Positions 20,001 to 33,500 of a DNA stretch of 45,656 nt are shown here, piece after piece. The notes beneath the pieces are model-generated. The model saw only the letters and a program-made list of their open reading frames with translations, did not search any database and was not told the DNA's origin. Source of the stretch: Setaria digitata (taxonomy: Eukaryota; Nematoda; Chromadorea; Rhabditida; Setariidae); contig RCAB01000485.1 in the NCBI GenBank assembly GCA_003640385.1, positions 1 through 45,656 on the forward strand, in the 5' to 3' direction. Numbering within the stretch: the first letter of the stretch is position 1; every line of letters starts with the position of its first letter. The translations under genes were made by a program, and so were the position numbers.

Positions 20001-23000
20001 CGTGGTTGCTACGTTACTATCGATTATTCATTTAAGTTAAAAGACTTGCTGATTTGTTCTTTTAGTTGGTTTTCTTGTGTGCATGTCCCAGCCAACTTGT
20101 CCAAAAATTTAAAAAATGCGAATCACACACATTGCAGACATTTAGATTTCGTTACGGTGAGAATTTACCTTATGGTTGTGATTTGATATTCATTTTTTAA
20201 GAAAAAGTAGGGATGTGAATTGTGTGTTTTAAAATGTAGATAAAGGTAAATTCCGATTAATATTTTTTTTTTTTGTGTACAGTTCTCAAGGGATCTCTCT
20301 TGTTTGCTTAACCACTGTCTGTTAATCAAAGCACCATGTGATTCGGATTTTGTTGTTTTCTTTCAGACGATTGTGAAAATTATCTTCTCTGTATGGGGCC
20401 TTACTATAATTTCACACACACATCTTTCTCGTAGTTAGCTCTTCTTCAGCAGCACTTCACTGCTTATCAGATGCTATGTGCAAAGTTTGTTTGTTGACCT
20501 CTGCGCATATGCATATCCAAGTAGTATGTAAAATGTTCATCCTTTAAACTGCGTAAGTCAGGGTTAGTGAATGGTTACACTATCAGTATGACAACAGAGA
20601 AAAATCTCTTCGCTATAAAATTAGTTAGGATTATTGCAGTTTTCACACACATCTTTCACTTTTGTAATTTACAGGTTTTTATCATCAGAATGAAACTGTA
20701 GTTTCTTTAGAAATCCGGGGTAATCACGGCAGTGTCATTTTGGAATTATTAATGGGAAGTAGTTCTAAAGGATCATACATTTTCTTAATGCATAAAGAAT
20801 AAGTATCGTAGCAGAGGATGAATAATTACGACTGGAGCGAAGCTGGATCATAGTGGCGTCAAAGCTGGTAGGGTATTAATGTCGATTTCAATATAGTAAT
20901 TCATTTACACATTTAGCTTATATATTGATTTATTATATTGATTTGTTGTGTGATGACATTTCTGTGTCCCTCTGCTTCGGCACATATAATTGATCTTATA
21001 TATTTAAAATGTAAATCAGATAATTAAGGTTTTTTACTATGAAACTTGGTACTGGGCATTGTTCATAACGTGTTTAACAGTAAACCATTTTGAAACAATA
21101 ATGTATCTAAAATTGTATCCTTAATCTCTGTGTAAAATTATAACCTTAGGAATCAATGTGCAAACTTTTCAGTGAAATAACAGCACAATGTTTTCAAATT
21201 CTCTTGTTTTCGTTTTACTACTCATAACTTTCAGTGCTTAATTCATCTAACACGGTTGGTAATAAACTTGCTTAAATTATAAGCATGATATAGCAAGACG
21301 TCATAATTAGGAGTTCCTATTTTATTTTGTTTTAACTTTTTTTTTGTCATTTTTTTCAATTTCTTTTTTTTAGTTATTTTCTAATTAAATCTGTTATCCA
21401 TCATTACAAATGAAAATAAAAGAAAAAATGCTCGATAACTAAATGCGAATTAAATCTCTGTGTTTGTGAGATTTAGAAATTAGTAAAAATTACCAAGTAG
21501 AAATAAAGGATCATTCTATCTTGGCAGCAGCTAGGGAAATATTGTTTTAAGAATATTGTGTTTTACAAGTGGGATAGTAAACTTATAGAAGCCCTCCCAC
21601 CGCTATTGTCGTGCTTCGTATAATATTATTGCTTTGCTTTGGCATCTCATTGCTTTTTTTTTTTATTTATTCGTTTGGCTATACACAGAGGAATTGCACT
21701 GATTTGATTCTAGTGCTTTTTGGGTGCGTGCGTCTTAGAGATAGAACTTTCCTTAAATACGCACATTTCCCTTTATTTTAGACGGGTGTCAACACAGCGT
21801 TCATCAAAATTATCTGGAGCCGCAAGGGTATCTCCGGGCGGCGGCCAACATTTCGCTCACATTTTGCAGACTTTGGAAGGTTTGTTAATCTTATTTAATA
21901 TCAGATTTCCCGGAACTTTGATTCATTGATTATAACAAGTTTGCAAGGCCTACCGCTATCGAGAACTTAGGCATAAAAGGTAGACTTAAATCACATGCAT
22001 TTATGGTGATTCGAGGTCAAAGGTCCAATCCTTACATGTGCCTTTGACAGAGGCTTGCTGTGCAAATATTTGGTTTATAAAAATATTAAACTGGTAAGAA
22101 TAATTGAACAGGACGAGAAGTTGCAAAATATTATGAAAATGAACTCGTTAGTCTTCATGTTCATGTTGTTTACTTTACGTAGTATACTTTAGGTAGTAGT
22201 TCGCAGGTAACTGGGCAGTCATTTGCTATGACGAATACTCGTGGACCAAATTCGTCTGCAACTCCATCATCAACCACCTCAACTGGGGTTTTAATGGTGG
22301 GACCCAATTTCAAGGTATGATTATGATTATGATATACTTTGTTAATAAGAATTGGTAGATTAGTAACTCCAATTAATGAATAAAAGCTACAGTGGCTGTA
22401 AACCCGCCAATCCGTCTATTGATGAATGGGTAAGAGATAAGAACTTCCTGAGTTGGAAACTTTTTTTAAATTTTTTTTTTCATCAGCTAAAGTTTTTAGT
22501 ACTTCTCCCTAATACTTCTCATAATTTTTTTGCTTCCAACAAAGAAAGAATTCGGTTGGTCGAAACCATACAAATATAAAAGTTGGAATTAAACTGAGAA
22601 AATTTTTGTTAGAAATTCTCAAATCATTTATCATAATGATTTGCCAAATTTTATTTTATTAATTGTGTTGTTACTTTTACTATACCCTTTTTTTTTGCAA
22701 AAGCAAAAAAATTTAATCACTCTCTGTAGAAATTTATTTTCTCGCATTTTTTTTCTACTTCCCTTGACATATTTCATGCATTGTAAGATTATGTAAGCGA
22801 TCTATCATAAAAATTTGGTTAGGAAATATATTAAATTAAAAAAAAAGATCGAAAAGTTTCCATTGCCTTGCTATAGTGAAACAGTAATATTCCGTGGTTC
22901 TTCTGAAAAATATATTTCCTAAAACTATAAGAATGTGAATGTGGTTGGTGATAATAGACTAGGAATGGTGTAAGATAAGTCACTATTTACAACATTTTAT

Positions 23001-26000
23001 TTCAGGTGGGCAAAAAAATTGGATGCGGCAATTTCGGGGAGTTGCGTTTAGGAAAGAATTTATACAACAATGAGCATGTGGCTATTAAGTTGGAACCTTT
23101 GAAGAGCAAAGCACCTCAACTTCACCTCGAGTATCGTTTCTACAAGTTACTTGGCCAACATGGTTAACTTTTGTCGTTGGCTTCTTAATCTTTTAAGAGC
23201 GTATCATTTAATGTCGGAAATATCTATCCTATGCACTAAAGATTTGTCTATTCGGAAACCCTAGATATTTCTGAGATTTATTTCTGACTAAATGTTTGGC
23301 TAGAAAAATGTTTGAGAAGAATTCTTCCGTCGTTTGCTGAAAAGAGAACTGCTAGAGATTTGTTATCTATTTTCGAATGCACATTATATTATGCAATATT
23401 CAGGAACATTTTTTTGTGTTTATGTCTACAATATGTCGTTTGTAGAAGGATTGCCGCAAGTGCATTACTTTGGACCATGTGGAAAATACAACGCATTGGT
23501 AATGGAATTGTTAGGACATTCTTTGGAAGATCTCTTCGATTTGTGCGATCGGAAATTTTCCTTGAAAACTGTTGCTATGATTGCGATGCAGCTGGTATAT
23601 ACTATTCAAATGCTTTTTAATTATAGCACAACCTTAACAAATGCAGTTTTGTCTTTACTGGAAAGGTCAGGTTAACCAAAATTCACTAAACAAATGAACA
23701 TACTCAGCAGCTCATTCAACTGCCCATTAAGCTCCTACATATCAGTTAATAGTTAACAACACAAAGTTTTTGTATAGAAATCGCGACAGCTTTTTTGTTA
23801 GGAGTCGCAGATAGAAATTCTAGCTTTTAATAGCATATGCTGGTACAAGAAACTAAGTGCCTTTACACTTATCACTATACCTATCATTCATTTTGCTCGC
23901 TGGAAAGCAAATTTGCCCCTTGACTACTTACCTCGCGGCTGTATTGCAGAAACTTGTTATTTTCTCAAGGGTTTTAAATTAAAGAAGTATTTAATAGTTT
24001 TTGGTTTGCAGATGAGGCGCATTGAATATGTACATATGAAGCATCTGATTTATCGCGATGTGAAACCGGAAAACTTTTTAATAGGACGGCACTCTACTAG
24101 GAAACAGCACTTACTTCATATTATCGATTTCGGACTTGCAAAGGAGTACATTGACTGTGATACTGGTAAATTTCTTCTACATAAACACGACATTTTCCAA
24201 AAAAAAAAGTGCTGTAATTATTGATAACTCGATTATTAGCAAACTAGTGATGAATGCTATTTTATGAACATATCTATTTCATTTTATGAGTATATCTCGG
24301 TAATTGCAAATTATGCTTCAACACTGCCAATAATTTGATGGTTAGTTAAAAGAAAAGACTTTTCTCAAGCTTTCTAAAGTTTAAATTTGTTTAAAAGAAA
24401 TGAAATAGAAATTGGACTACCAAAAACAACATTACAGGTAAACACATTGCATACAGGGAGCATAAGTCGTTGACAGGCACGGCGAGGTACATGTCAATAA
24501 ACACGCATCTGGGCAAAGAGCAAAGCAGAAGGGATGATCTGGAAGCACTTGGCCATATGTTCATGTACTTCCTGCGTGGATCACTACCCTGGCAGGGTCT
24601 TAAAGCGGACACTCTCAAGGAACGATATCAGAAAATTGGTGATACCAAGCGAGCAACTCCTATTGAAGTGCTCTGCGAAGGCTTTCCTGGTACCCTTTTA
24701 CTTTTCTCTTGCTATCTTTAGAGATGTTGCTAACATTTTCGTGGCGCAACTTCAACTTTTTATTAGTGTAGGAGAAATTTACTCCTCTAGTCGTATTTCT
24801 TTCATTCAAAAAAAAAAAGATTCAAATATCATAGTTAACTTCCATGCAAAGCTTGAAACTATTTAGTGGCAGAGAAATCAGTTTAATAATTGTAGTTCCA
24901 ATTACAGAAGAATTTGCTCAGTATTTACGGTATGCACGTCGACTAGACTTCTTCGAGACGCCAGATTACGAGTACTGCTATAATTTGTTCAAGTCGGTGC
25001 TTGATAGGCTCGGTTATACATATGATTACGAATTTGATTGGACACCAAAGCTCAACCAAGTGGTATTTACCCTTTTTTTTTTTTTTTTTTTCAAATGATC
25101 TGCCTGTAAAGGTAGAATTTCAACGTTCTCTAGAATATCAGCATTTAAACCGATGCTTACAACCGGTGCATTATCTGCAGAAGACTGTAGAGGCAACATT
25201 TCTTAGAATGATCAAGTCTGTAAATTGAAATCGAAAAAATAAAACGAAAGAACAAGATATTTAACGTACATTTTTAGTGAGTAGCGTGGAGACTTAGTTA
25301 AGACTGGTTAGTCCACTCACAATTTATGTGATGCAAGATGGCCTGTTGAATCATTACATGAGAATAATTTGAACATTCCCATTCCAGTCAACTCCTTCGG
25401 GTTCTCTTCATGCCGGTGATGCACATAAAGGCGAAGGAAAACGAGCAGGTGGAGCGAAAGGGCGACAAGGTGAAACCCTGAAACCATCCAATCAAACTCC
25501 AGGTGCTGGAAAACAGGGTGGCGGTTTTGGCTCTACTCAAGTAGGTATTTCATAATTACTGCTGGAAAGAGAGAATCTTCCTTGCGGCAATTATTATTGT
25601 CTAAAAGTCTTGACTGAGTTTTTTACATCCAGTCGGGATATCACAAGGTGGACGAGATACATTTTATATTCTGACTAGTTCACTTAAGTATTTGATGGAA
25701 AAAACAAAAGTCCATTTTGAAGGTAATTAATTCAAATGCTGGCGAAGTTATGGAAGATAACGGTGGTCGGTCGCAGCGCCCAGTCACACATTTGGAAGAT
25801 AATAGTGAAGTAAAGTAAGTTGAATACTTACATTTGTTCGACATTGACTCTGCGCAATTTGCAAATTATGTTATTTTTACATTAGATGCTTTCCCAACTC
25901 TAATTAATAGAAGAAAATGATAGGACTTTGTTTATAATTAGGCGTGGGCGAGACATATCAATGCAACATGTTTTGAAAAATTAATTATTTAGGTGTTGTT

Positions 26001-26041
26001 GTTTTCGACGACGAAGACGAAAGGCTGCACAACAAAAATAA
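17019..26041 (+). CDS. CSNK1G: Casein kinase I gamma (membrane-anchored Ser/Thr kinase)
   Basis: Eleven exons: 17019-17095, 21782-21879, 22193-22314, 23006-23162, 23446-23594, 24012-24165, 24438-24689, 24908-25062, 25388-25540, 25723-25814 and 25993-26041. They give 485 residues. CK1 gamma phosphorylates primed substrates at the plasma membrane, notably LRP6 in Wnt signalling. Kinase landmarks: glycine loop IGCGNFGE (104-111), Lys127 in VAIKLEP, catalytic YRDVKPEN (215-222), IIDFG (238-242) and the CK1-specific [27 protein letters not shown] and [12 protein letters not shown] are typical of the gamma group. The last exon supplies [11 protein letters not shown], the palmitoylated Cys plus basic anchor of the family. 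Exon 1 is inferred: its phase-2 end fits exon 2 exactly and it follows a TTTCAG acceptor, but it lies 4.7 kb upstream. An internal start at Met20 is possible. Confidence 0.93.
17096..21781 (+). other. Long first intron of casein kinase I gamma
   Basis: About 4.7 kb with no supported gene. It contains an AT microsatellite at about 18420-18550. A segment of near 45-50% GC at about 18840-19200 ends in a good donor-like site (CATA|GTAAGT at 19171) and could be an alternative first exon. Many T-runs are present. The rest is AT-rich and featureless. Confidence 0.55.
18420..18550. repeat. AT microsatellite with interspersed AAACTGGAA units
   Basis: Runs of TA dinucleotides are interrupted twice by a TAAACTGGAA motif, giving two roughly 32-base tandem units, followed by further ATATAT blocks. 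Length is likely polymorphic. Confidence 0.85.
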
Positions 26042-27453
26042 TGACTGATTTCCAGTTATTGGCCCGTGTTGCTTAAAAGGACGTTGGAAAAAACGATAAA
26101 GCTGCTGTGAGCTAAATAGAGAGCACCTATGGTCTATTCTGACATTTGCTGCATCATAAATCGAAAGTTTTGGCTCGTTCCATATCTCTTAGAGTTATTT
26201 TTTATCCTTCATTTTTTTTCTTTTCTGTCCACTAACCTATTACTACCGTTTGTGATTTTGATTTGCTTTCTTGGGATCTGTCTCCTCTTCTCACTGCCTT
26301 TGCCCTATTTTGCTTTTTTTTTTTTTTTTTTTTTTTTTTTACGTTTAACAACGCTGTCTTTCAACACGAGCTAAGAATTTTGAAATGTCAATTCTCTCAA
26401 GGTGGTTACATTGTCTGCTTTGTATGAAATGCAAAAGTATTTCGCAGTGGGACAAAGCGATAACAATAACATGTTATCCGGAGCTCCGGAGCAGTCAGTG
26501 CGAAGCATTTCTCGTTATGTACTTTTTTATTCCAGTATACCATATGATATGTTGTTCTTGGAGTCGAATTTTAAGATTTATGTTCACTTGAAAGCTTGTA
26601 CATTTTGAACTTTATTTGTTATTTGTGTTCCACCATCGTCGTTTCTCGTCCGCAATGTTTTACTTGTATTTTTGTCTACTCTGGTTTAATAATGGAGAGG
26701 AAGAAACCCGGTTGCACCACACTTCAGTGTCTTTATGCGTTACAACTTCAGACTCTGAATATTTGAAGTTTGTAGATCCTTCACTTTTGAATTTCTGTTT
26801 GTACTACATCTAACGAGTTGTCTGTCTGACTTTGAAATTAAAAAGAAATATTATGATGAGTATAAGGAAGCAACTGCGCTGTAACACCGTTTGGGATAGC
26901 AGTGTAAGAATGTGTTATGCAAGCATGCCTCTGATTTTTAAATACGGTTTTTCTTTTTTTTATTCGCTCTGATGCAGTGTTCCTTGAATCAGTCTGCTGT
27001 CTATTTATAGAGAAGATTTATAATGATTTCTTGTTTGCAAATGTAGGCCAAAAACAATAAAGGTACTTTGGAAGTGTTGCTAAATAGAAGTATTCAGTGG
27101 TGACGTAAATACAGCGTGACTTGGAAGAAAAGAGGCTAAAAGTGAAGTGTTCTAGAGTCGTTTCTGTAATGCAACAGTTGATATAGTCAATAACTTGTGC
27201 CCTGGGTGGTTAACATGAATATTATGCGGGGAAAGACCGCTGAACATGGCGCAGTTATCCATACCTAAGACCAGGAGGTGGACAGGGGTGGTGCGTGTCA
27301 CAAAACGGCTCTGTGAAATAAACCAATAGGGAAGCTCTCTGGCGAAGCAGAGGGCTGATTGACTGAATGTGAGTGGAGGATTCTCTCGAATGTTCATCGG
27401 GTTGAAGGCAGTCAGCTGTTCTGCTTGCACATTGCTGGTTTTTCAAAAAAGAC
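26042..27453. other. Kinase 3' region and EF-Tu promoter
   Basis: Downstream of the kinase stop is a run of 27 T at 26314-26340. An open segment at 26402-26608 sits behind an AG and is listed under findings. AATAAA at 27056-27061 could end the kinase transcript. 27120-27450 is less AT-rich, carries a CCAAT at about 27324, and probably contains the promoter of the EF-Tu gene. ORFs on its minus strand look like chance. Confidence 0.45.
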
Positions 27454-29940
27454 ATGCCTGTAATGTATTGTCGATTTGAACGGTTATCACTATTCCACCC
27501 TTCAACATTTTCGCAACTCTCGAGTATCATAAGGAATGCTGCTGCAAGTACTTCGAGTGTTTCCAAAATTACAAAAGAAAACTTAAATGTTGGCACAATA
27601 GGACATGTGGATCATGGGAAGACTACCTTGACTGCTGCTATCACCAGGATCCTATCCACTAGAGGTAAATTCTCCAATCTTCGATTTTAGTAGTGTCCGT
27701 TGGCTGCGTGCTGGTTTAAGTACCCAAATGTTGTTATCGTAGTCCATGGAATAAGTCGTGGACATGAAAAAATGAATTCTGCCGACCTTCATGATTCCTC
27801 CGTCTCCCTGGAAAGCTTTTGCTTCCATTTGTCTTCCTAGCTATTTCAAGAACAGGAAGTACAAGGGAAAATCTAAGTCTAATATGAAAAGTTTTAAGGA
27901 AAAACAAAGTTTGTTAAATTCGAAGAAATTGACAAAGCGAAGGAGGAACGAAGACGTGGTATAACAATAAATGTTGCGCATGTTGGTTATGAAAGTAATA
28001 CACGACGGTATGCTCACACTGACTGTCCAGGACACAGCGATTTCATAAAAAATATGATTTGTGGTGCAACACAGATGGATGTTGCTATTTTAGGTATTTT
28101 TGAGACAAATTATGATAAATACTATTGGTAGGATGGATGACTGATTCACAAAATTTTTTTTAATAAATTTAAGACACTGGGCTGCATTTTACATAACAGT
28201 GTTTTGAAAATTACTACTCACAATAACAATTTAACTGCAGTTTTTCAGTGATTGCTGCAACGGATGGAATTATGGCGCAAACGAAGGAACATGTTTTGTT
28301 GGCTAAACAAGTTGGTGTCTCTAATATAATTATATTTATAAATAAAGTAGACTTGGTCGATAATGACGTTGTTACATTAGTGGAAATTGAGGCACGAGAA
28401 TTACTGGAACATCATGGTTACATAGGTCAGTTTTTAATAAATTTTGGAGGTGGTGTTGCAACCCTGCTATCCATTTTGAAGATGATGATTCTACGTATCT
28501 CATTAATTTAATCCAATTTCTGCTTTAATAGTTCGAAAGACATTTGTCGGACTGTCATATTTTTTGTAGACGATTCAGTTATTGTGGTCAGAGGATCAGC
28601 ATTACAAGCTTTGGAAAAAGGTGATGGAAAATGCGTGGAAGAATTAATCTCTGCCTTGGACAAAATCCCTCTGCCAAGGAGGCTGGAAGTTGTTTATTCC
28701 TCCTGATAGATTAATAATTATAAGAAAATTCTGTGGAAGTATAAATATATCTAGCAGAAGTTGATGAAACTTTATTGGGAATGAGATATTTATGATTTTT
28801 TATTCATGTTCTTTTTTTGAAATATTGGAAGAATTCTTTGCCATGCAGAAGTATTTTTTTTTTTTTTGTAGAATGGACCGTTTCTAATGCCTATTGCGTC
28901 ACGGGTGTCAATTACGGGGCGGGGAACTGTTGTCGTTGGAACGGTTGAGCAAGGAAAAATAAGGAAAGGTGATAAAGTGGAAATCAAAGGAGAGGGTCAG
29001 TGCATTCATTCCACTGTTTCGGATATACAAGTTTTCAGAAAAAGTGTCCTTGAAGTAAGCGATTTGTATGTATTTTTGTAATACATCTAAAATTGATACT
29101 AATAAAGTATCACTTTATCCTCTGCCTTTGTAATTGTTTTTAAGAAATATTTTCATGTTCTGTATTTCTCTTTCGAAAGGTGGGTGGGTACTTTATATTA
29201 ATCTCTGTAGGGAGATCTTTCATTTTGCATTTCTGTTAGGCTTTGTTTAAAATTTATAACAAAACAAATCACGCAGTTGAAAAACTGAATATTTGTTCAG
29301 GTTGGTGCTGGTGATCACTGTGGTATTTTGTGTCGTGGTGTTAAAGCGAATGTAGTAAAGAGAGGTATGTGGCTAGGAGCCATAGATACAGTTACTACAT
29401 CAAACTTCTTCAAGGTACTTTATTCAACTCAAAACTTATTTGCACTCTTATAGTTAAGTAGCTTGGAAAAATTTTGTTATTCCCAATTATTTCTCAATTT
29501 TGAGGTTGAATTGTATTTATTATGTGAAGAGGAAGGTGGAAGGAAGTTGGCAGTACATTCTGGTTTCACGGAAAAGGTATTCTGTAGTACATGGGACCAG
29601 GTTTGTTTATATTTCAGTTTTTTTTTTCCATGTTCTTATCCTCGTTTTATTTCGACATCGTTTGCCATGATTGAAATTGCAAAATATGGGTAGATTCGTT
29701 CAGGCTGGTCGTTTACTATTGGAATCTGACATGCTAATGCCTGGAGAACATTGCACTGCTTACTTGGTTCTTGTGAACAAGATGCCAGTAAGGCAGTCGT
29801 TGCCTTTTACAATTCGAGAAAGCAGTAAAAGGACTATTGCTCGAGGCATAATTCGGGAAATTTTTCCTGCAATTGATTTGGAGTCCTTCAAGAATATCAA
29901 AGACAAAGGATTTGAAAATATTATCGGGGAACAACAGTGA
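27454..29940 (+). CDS. tufm-2: Mitochondrial elongation factor Tu, EF-Tu2-like
   Basis: Eight exons: 27454-27664, 27899-28093, 28249-28425, 28570-28688, 28872-29054, 29301-29414, 29505-29600 and 29704-29940. They give 443 residues with all phases agreeing. It is the GTPase that brings aminoacyl-tRNA to the mitochondrial ribosome. A Ser- and Arg-containing presequence of about 35 residues precedes the G domain: GHVDHGKT (50-57), RGITI (90-94), DCPGH (112-116), NKVD (167-170) and SAL (204-206). Domains 2 and 3 follow ([29 protein letters not shown]). After the usual C-terminal strand ([15 protein letters not shown]) the tail is extended by only some 15 residues. Nematode EF-Tu1 has a much longer extension of about 60 residues, so this copy fits EF-Tu2, the form known to serve D-arm-lacking mitochondrial tRNA-Ser. 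Paralogue choice rests on tail length and is less certain than the family. Confidence 0.88.
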
Positions 29941-30534
29941 TCTTTATGTCTTGTTTTATGAAAGCTATTTAGTGAATGAAAAATAAGTGAAAATATCTAT
30001 GATCTTCAAAAAGTCTAAACTTATCTATCGAATACCCTAGTCTTTTGATTTTGGTATCGAAATGTTCATTTTTGCCTTCCTTTCATAAGCGTTAATTCGT
30101 ATACTTTGATAAGCATCAAGTTATATTGTGTTTGTATTTGTGCAAATACTTGTTACATAAATTCTGGAATCATCATTAATACTAAAAGATCGTTTTTTAT
30201 TCTATGAAGATTTCTTACATCTGTGAAGATTGCCTAACTTTCACAATGCTTCTATCTTAGTTATGATGAAGGAAGAGTAGGAGATATATTAAGTGAAGGA
30301 AAAATACGGGAATTATTAGAAGTATTTTTCACTTTTCCTTCAGATCGAATTATCGTGGTCATAAAGTTGAGTCAGAAAGTCCAAAAATTCCCTCGTTAGT
30401 TTATGTAGTGTAGTTAGGTTTGAAATTGGAAGGGTATGTGATCTCCTGGAAATCATTCCAAGGGTTTGTAGAAGGCAGATCTCGAGTTGTCGTGATGACA
30501 TTTGACTTGTAATTTTCCAGTTTTTTTGTTACAT
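29941..30534. other. Spacer between EF-Tu and COG5
   Basis: 594 bases, AT-rich. A TTTTCCAG acceptor ends at 30520, 14 bases before the COG5 start, and fits spliced-leader addition or a 5' UTR intron. No gene was seen. Confidence 0.5.
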
Positions 30535-33500
30535 ATGGATGGAAACTTGGAAGATTGCATTTGGGGTAGATTTAACTGGAGTTCGTATGCTGAACATTTA
30601 GTTGGAGCGAGTAGAATTGATGAAGGAGCTCTCCTGGAAAGGATTAGAATTGTTAAAGAAAGTATTGGTCAACAGATCCGAAAAGCCGTAAGTTTTGATC
30701 TCTAATTGAGGATTTAGTTTTTTCGAAAGGGTGTTATTCTTTGCACCGATGGCAGATAGGCACTTTTCTTCAATTTCGTCAATTTTTTTCCTTTAACTAC
30801 ATGAGTGCTGTCAGAATTTTTCAGGTTGAAGAACATCACCCTCGTTTGGTAGAACAGGCAAGTGCTCTGCAGAATTTGGATCGTGTACAAGCAGCTATCA
30901 ATCGTGAGATGTCTCTTTTACACATGAAATGTGAAGAACTAAGTGAACGGTTTCAATCTGAATATGACGAATTATATCAGACAACAAGCAGACTTGAGCG
31001 GCTTTATGCTTTAAGGCAAATCTTGGGGTCAGCAAACAGGTTTGTATACATCACTGTGAATTCAACTTTAAACAGAGGTTGAATTATAGAAACATTAGAG
31101 CGAATTTGAAAATATTCTCTTAAGATCCGAGCAACTAGTGGGAAAACTCGAAAATACAACTGAACTGGTGAAACGCTCAGAGATAATTTGTGAACTAGAA
31201 ACAATCGCAACTGATATAGCATCTCTGAAAGATCTGAAAATTATCCGTGACATGGTCTTAGTCATGGTATGAATTCACGCAACCTTCGTTAAAATTTTCA
31301 TTTGTCGTCAGATCTTGTAATTTAAGAAGTCTTCAGTTGATTTTGTATTTTATATCTGCAATAATAAAAATAAAAAAATGCTTTATAGATACCGAGACTA
31401 ATTACTGAAGTTAGGCAAAGCACAGCTAGTCATTTGCGGTCATCACTTGAAAGTCTCAGCGCACCACTTGTTTCCTCTTGTATTCGTGCCTTGAATAATC
31501 TGTCGTCATACGAATCTGTGGTGAGCTTCGCAAACACTTAAATTTGCTAATTTTATAACAAAGGTATTACAAAGCGCTTTTTGATGAATTTATAATATAT
31601 TTATCTGAAGCAGGTTATTTTTTCATATGGTTAGGATGGCCGGACTAATGTTTACCTAAATTTCCAGGTTAGTCAACTTCTAGAAGAAAATGCGAGACGC
31701 TTAGATGGACAGTTTTTGCAACTTAACAGTAGTACTGGAATGACACCAAAACTTCTTCCTCAGTTAGCAAATCAAATTCAGGTGAACTCTTTTTATTGTA
31801 GACAAGCAGATACTGGAATTAATATTTTAGCTAGACCTGTTTGGTTCGGCAAAATATTCAAGCAAAATTAAAATGATGAAATTCACAGATCTAAAGAAAT
31901 TCGTATTTTTTAAATTGCTCTTTTGCAGATATCATTGGAACAGTATTCTTTGTTAGGCATAGATGTTGTCGCGGAGTTCTGTGAAAAGTTATCAAAAATT
32001 ATTTCAAGACGCATTCCTGAAAATGCTCCATATGCTACTCGTTTTGTACAGCTCATCTCCAAACTCTTACCTGTATATCCCGCGAAAGGTGTCCAATCCT
32101 TAGATCATAGTCTTGGGCCTCTTCGGAGAGCTACATTGTCTCATTCCCTTGGTAGAATGTTCAAAGCAGTCGACAGTGCCTTTGAAGAAAATGATCTTGA
32201 AAATTTTTCTATCGAGAAAGTACGTTTTCTGATATATTCAATTAACTTTATTAGTTAAATTAATTATAGAGCCTGTCAATCTGAATTCGTATATCAAAAG
32301 GAAAAAAATTTTTTTTAAGATTAACTCTGCAATTAAAGAAGAATTAGAAAGTGTGGATTGGGATTACCAGTTAAAGAGAGAAATGGAAACCAATGTGACG
32401 AAAGTGATTCAACTGGTTGCACAGAAGATTGAGCAGCGTCTTGTTCTAGATCCACCCACACTTCAGATGAGTGAACGTGTGAGCACTGCTCAGGTAAATA
32501 TGAATCTTACTAGTATGACATGGTCATATGTTACATAGTTGTACGATGTATTTATTTAAAATATCTCATACATTAAAATCAGTTCGGCTGGTTTGGAAGA
32601 AGTTCAAATTAAACAAACAGTGATGATTTTGAGACATTACTGAACATAAAAAAAAAATCACGTTCACAAATAGGATCTATAGGAGCATATCGTAGCATGT
32701 TTGAGTTCTGCGGCTAGTGTTTAATCCTAAGTTAACGTGAGGAGTCGATCCAATTTTAAGACCTTAATGTGAAATTATAAAACTACAGTTGATTTTTAGG
32801 TTCAAAATTATGCTTTATTCTCTGTTGCGCACATGTTAACTTTGTCTTGGCCGGCTTACAGTGAACCTCTGGTTAGAATTTCCGAGCAGCTTCAAGATGC
32901 ACTCATGAATGTAGCACGTTCATCCGTTTTTACTATTTTAGTATCAATGCATAAGGAAAAGTTAAATGATCCATCCCCATATGTTAAGGAACTTTGTAGT
33001 TATCTCCGCATTTTCCAATTTCATGCATCTTTTCTGAAATTGTCTGACTCTGAACAATTCTTCAGTTCATTTCAGGATTATGTCATTGAGTTATTTTTAA
33101 TGAATGCATCGCTTTTGCGACCTCTTTCTTCAGATCAACTCTCACATTTGTCTTCTGATTTGCAGTATATTGTCGATCATGGGCTTTCTCTTTACAATGT
33201 ACGGTCTACCCTTATGCCTGGAATATCAGAATTTGTAAACGCTTTCAAATTACCCGTAGAGCAGCTTGCGCAATTAGAATCATTGCCTTTTTGGTTTATT
33301 GTGCAATTATTGATAAGTATGAGTGAGGAAACACTATTATCACCACATATATCAGCTAACTGGACTTTGGAAGAGTATTTAAAGTGGTGCTTGGACCACG
33401 GTCCAGCAGATCGTCTTGATTTTTTATCATCCCTTATGCGTTCTTATATGTCGTCTGTTATTTCACAAAGTCATACTGAATATGTCAACAATTATCCTAT

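Noticed and set aside
26129..26374. 81-codon ORF rich in Phe and Leu
   Set aside because: Generated by T-rich 3' UTR sequence including the 27-base T run.
27152..27596. Two overlapping minus-strand ORFs before the EF-Tu gene
   Set aside because: They cover the promoter and the antisense of the EF-Tu presequence exon and show no family likeness.
27454..29940. Wolbachia or other bacterial EF-Tu insertion
   Set aside because: The gene has seven spliceosomal introns in agreeing phases and a mitochondrial presequence, so it is a nuclear gene and not a recent bacterial transfer.
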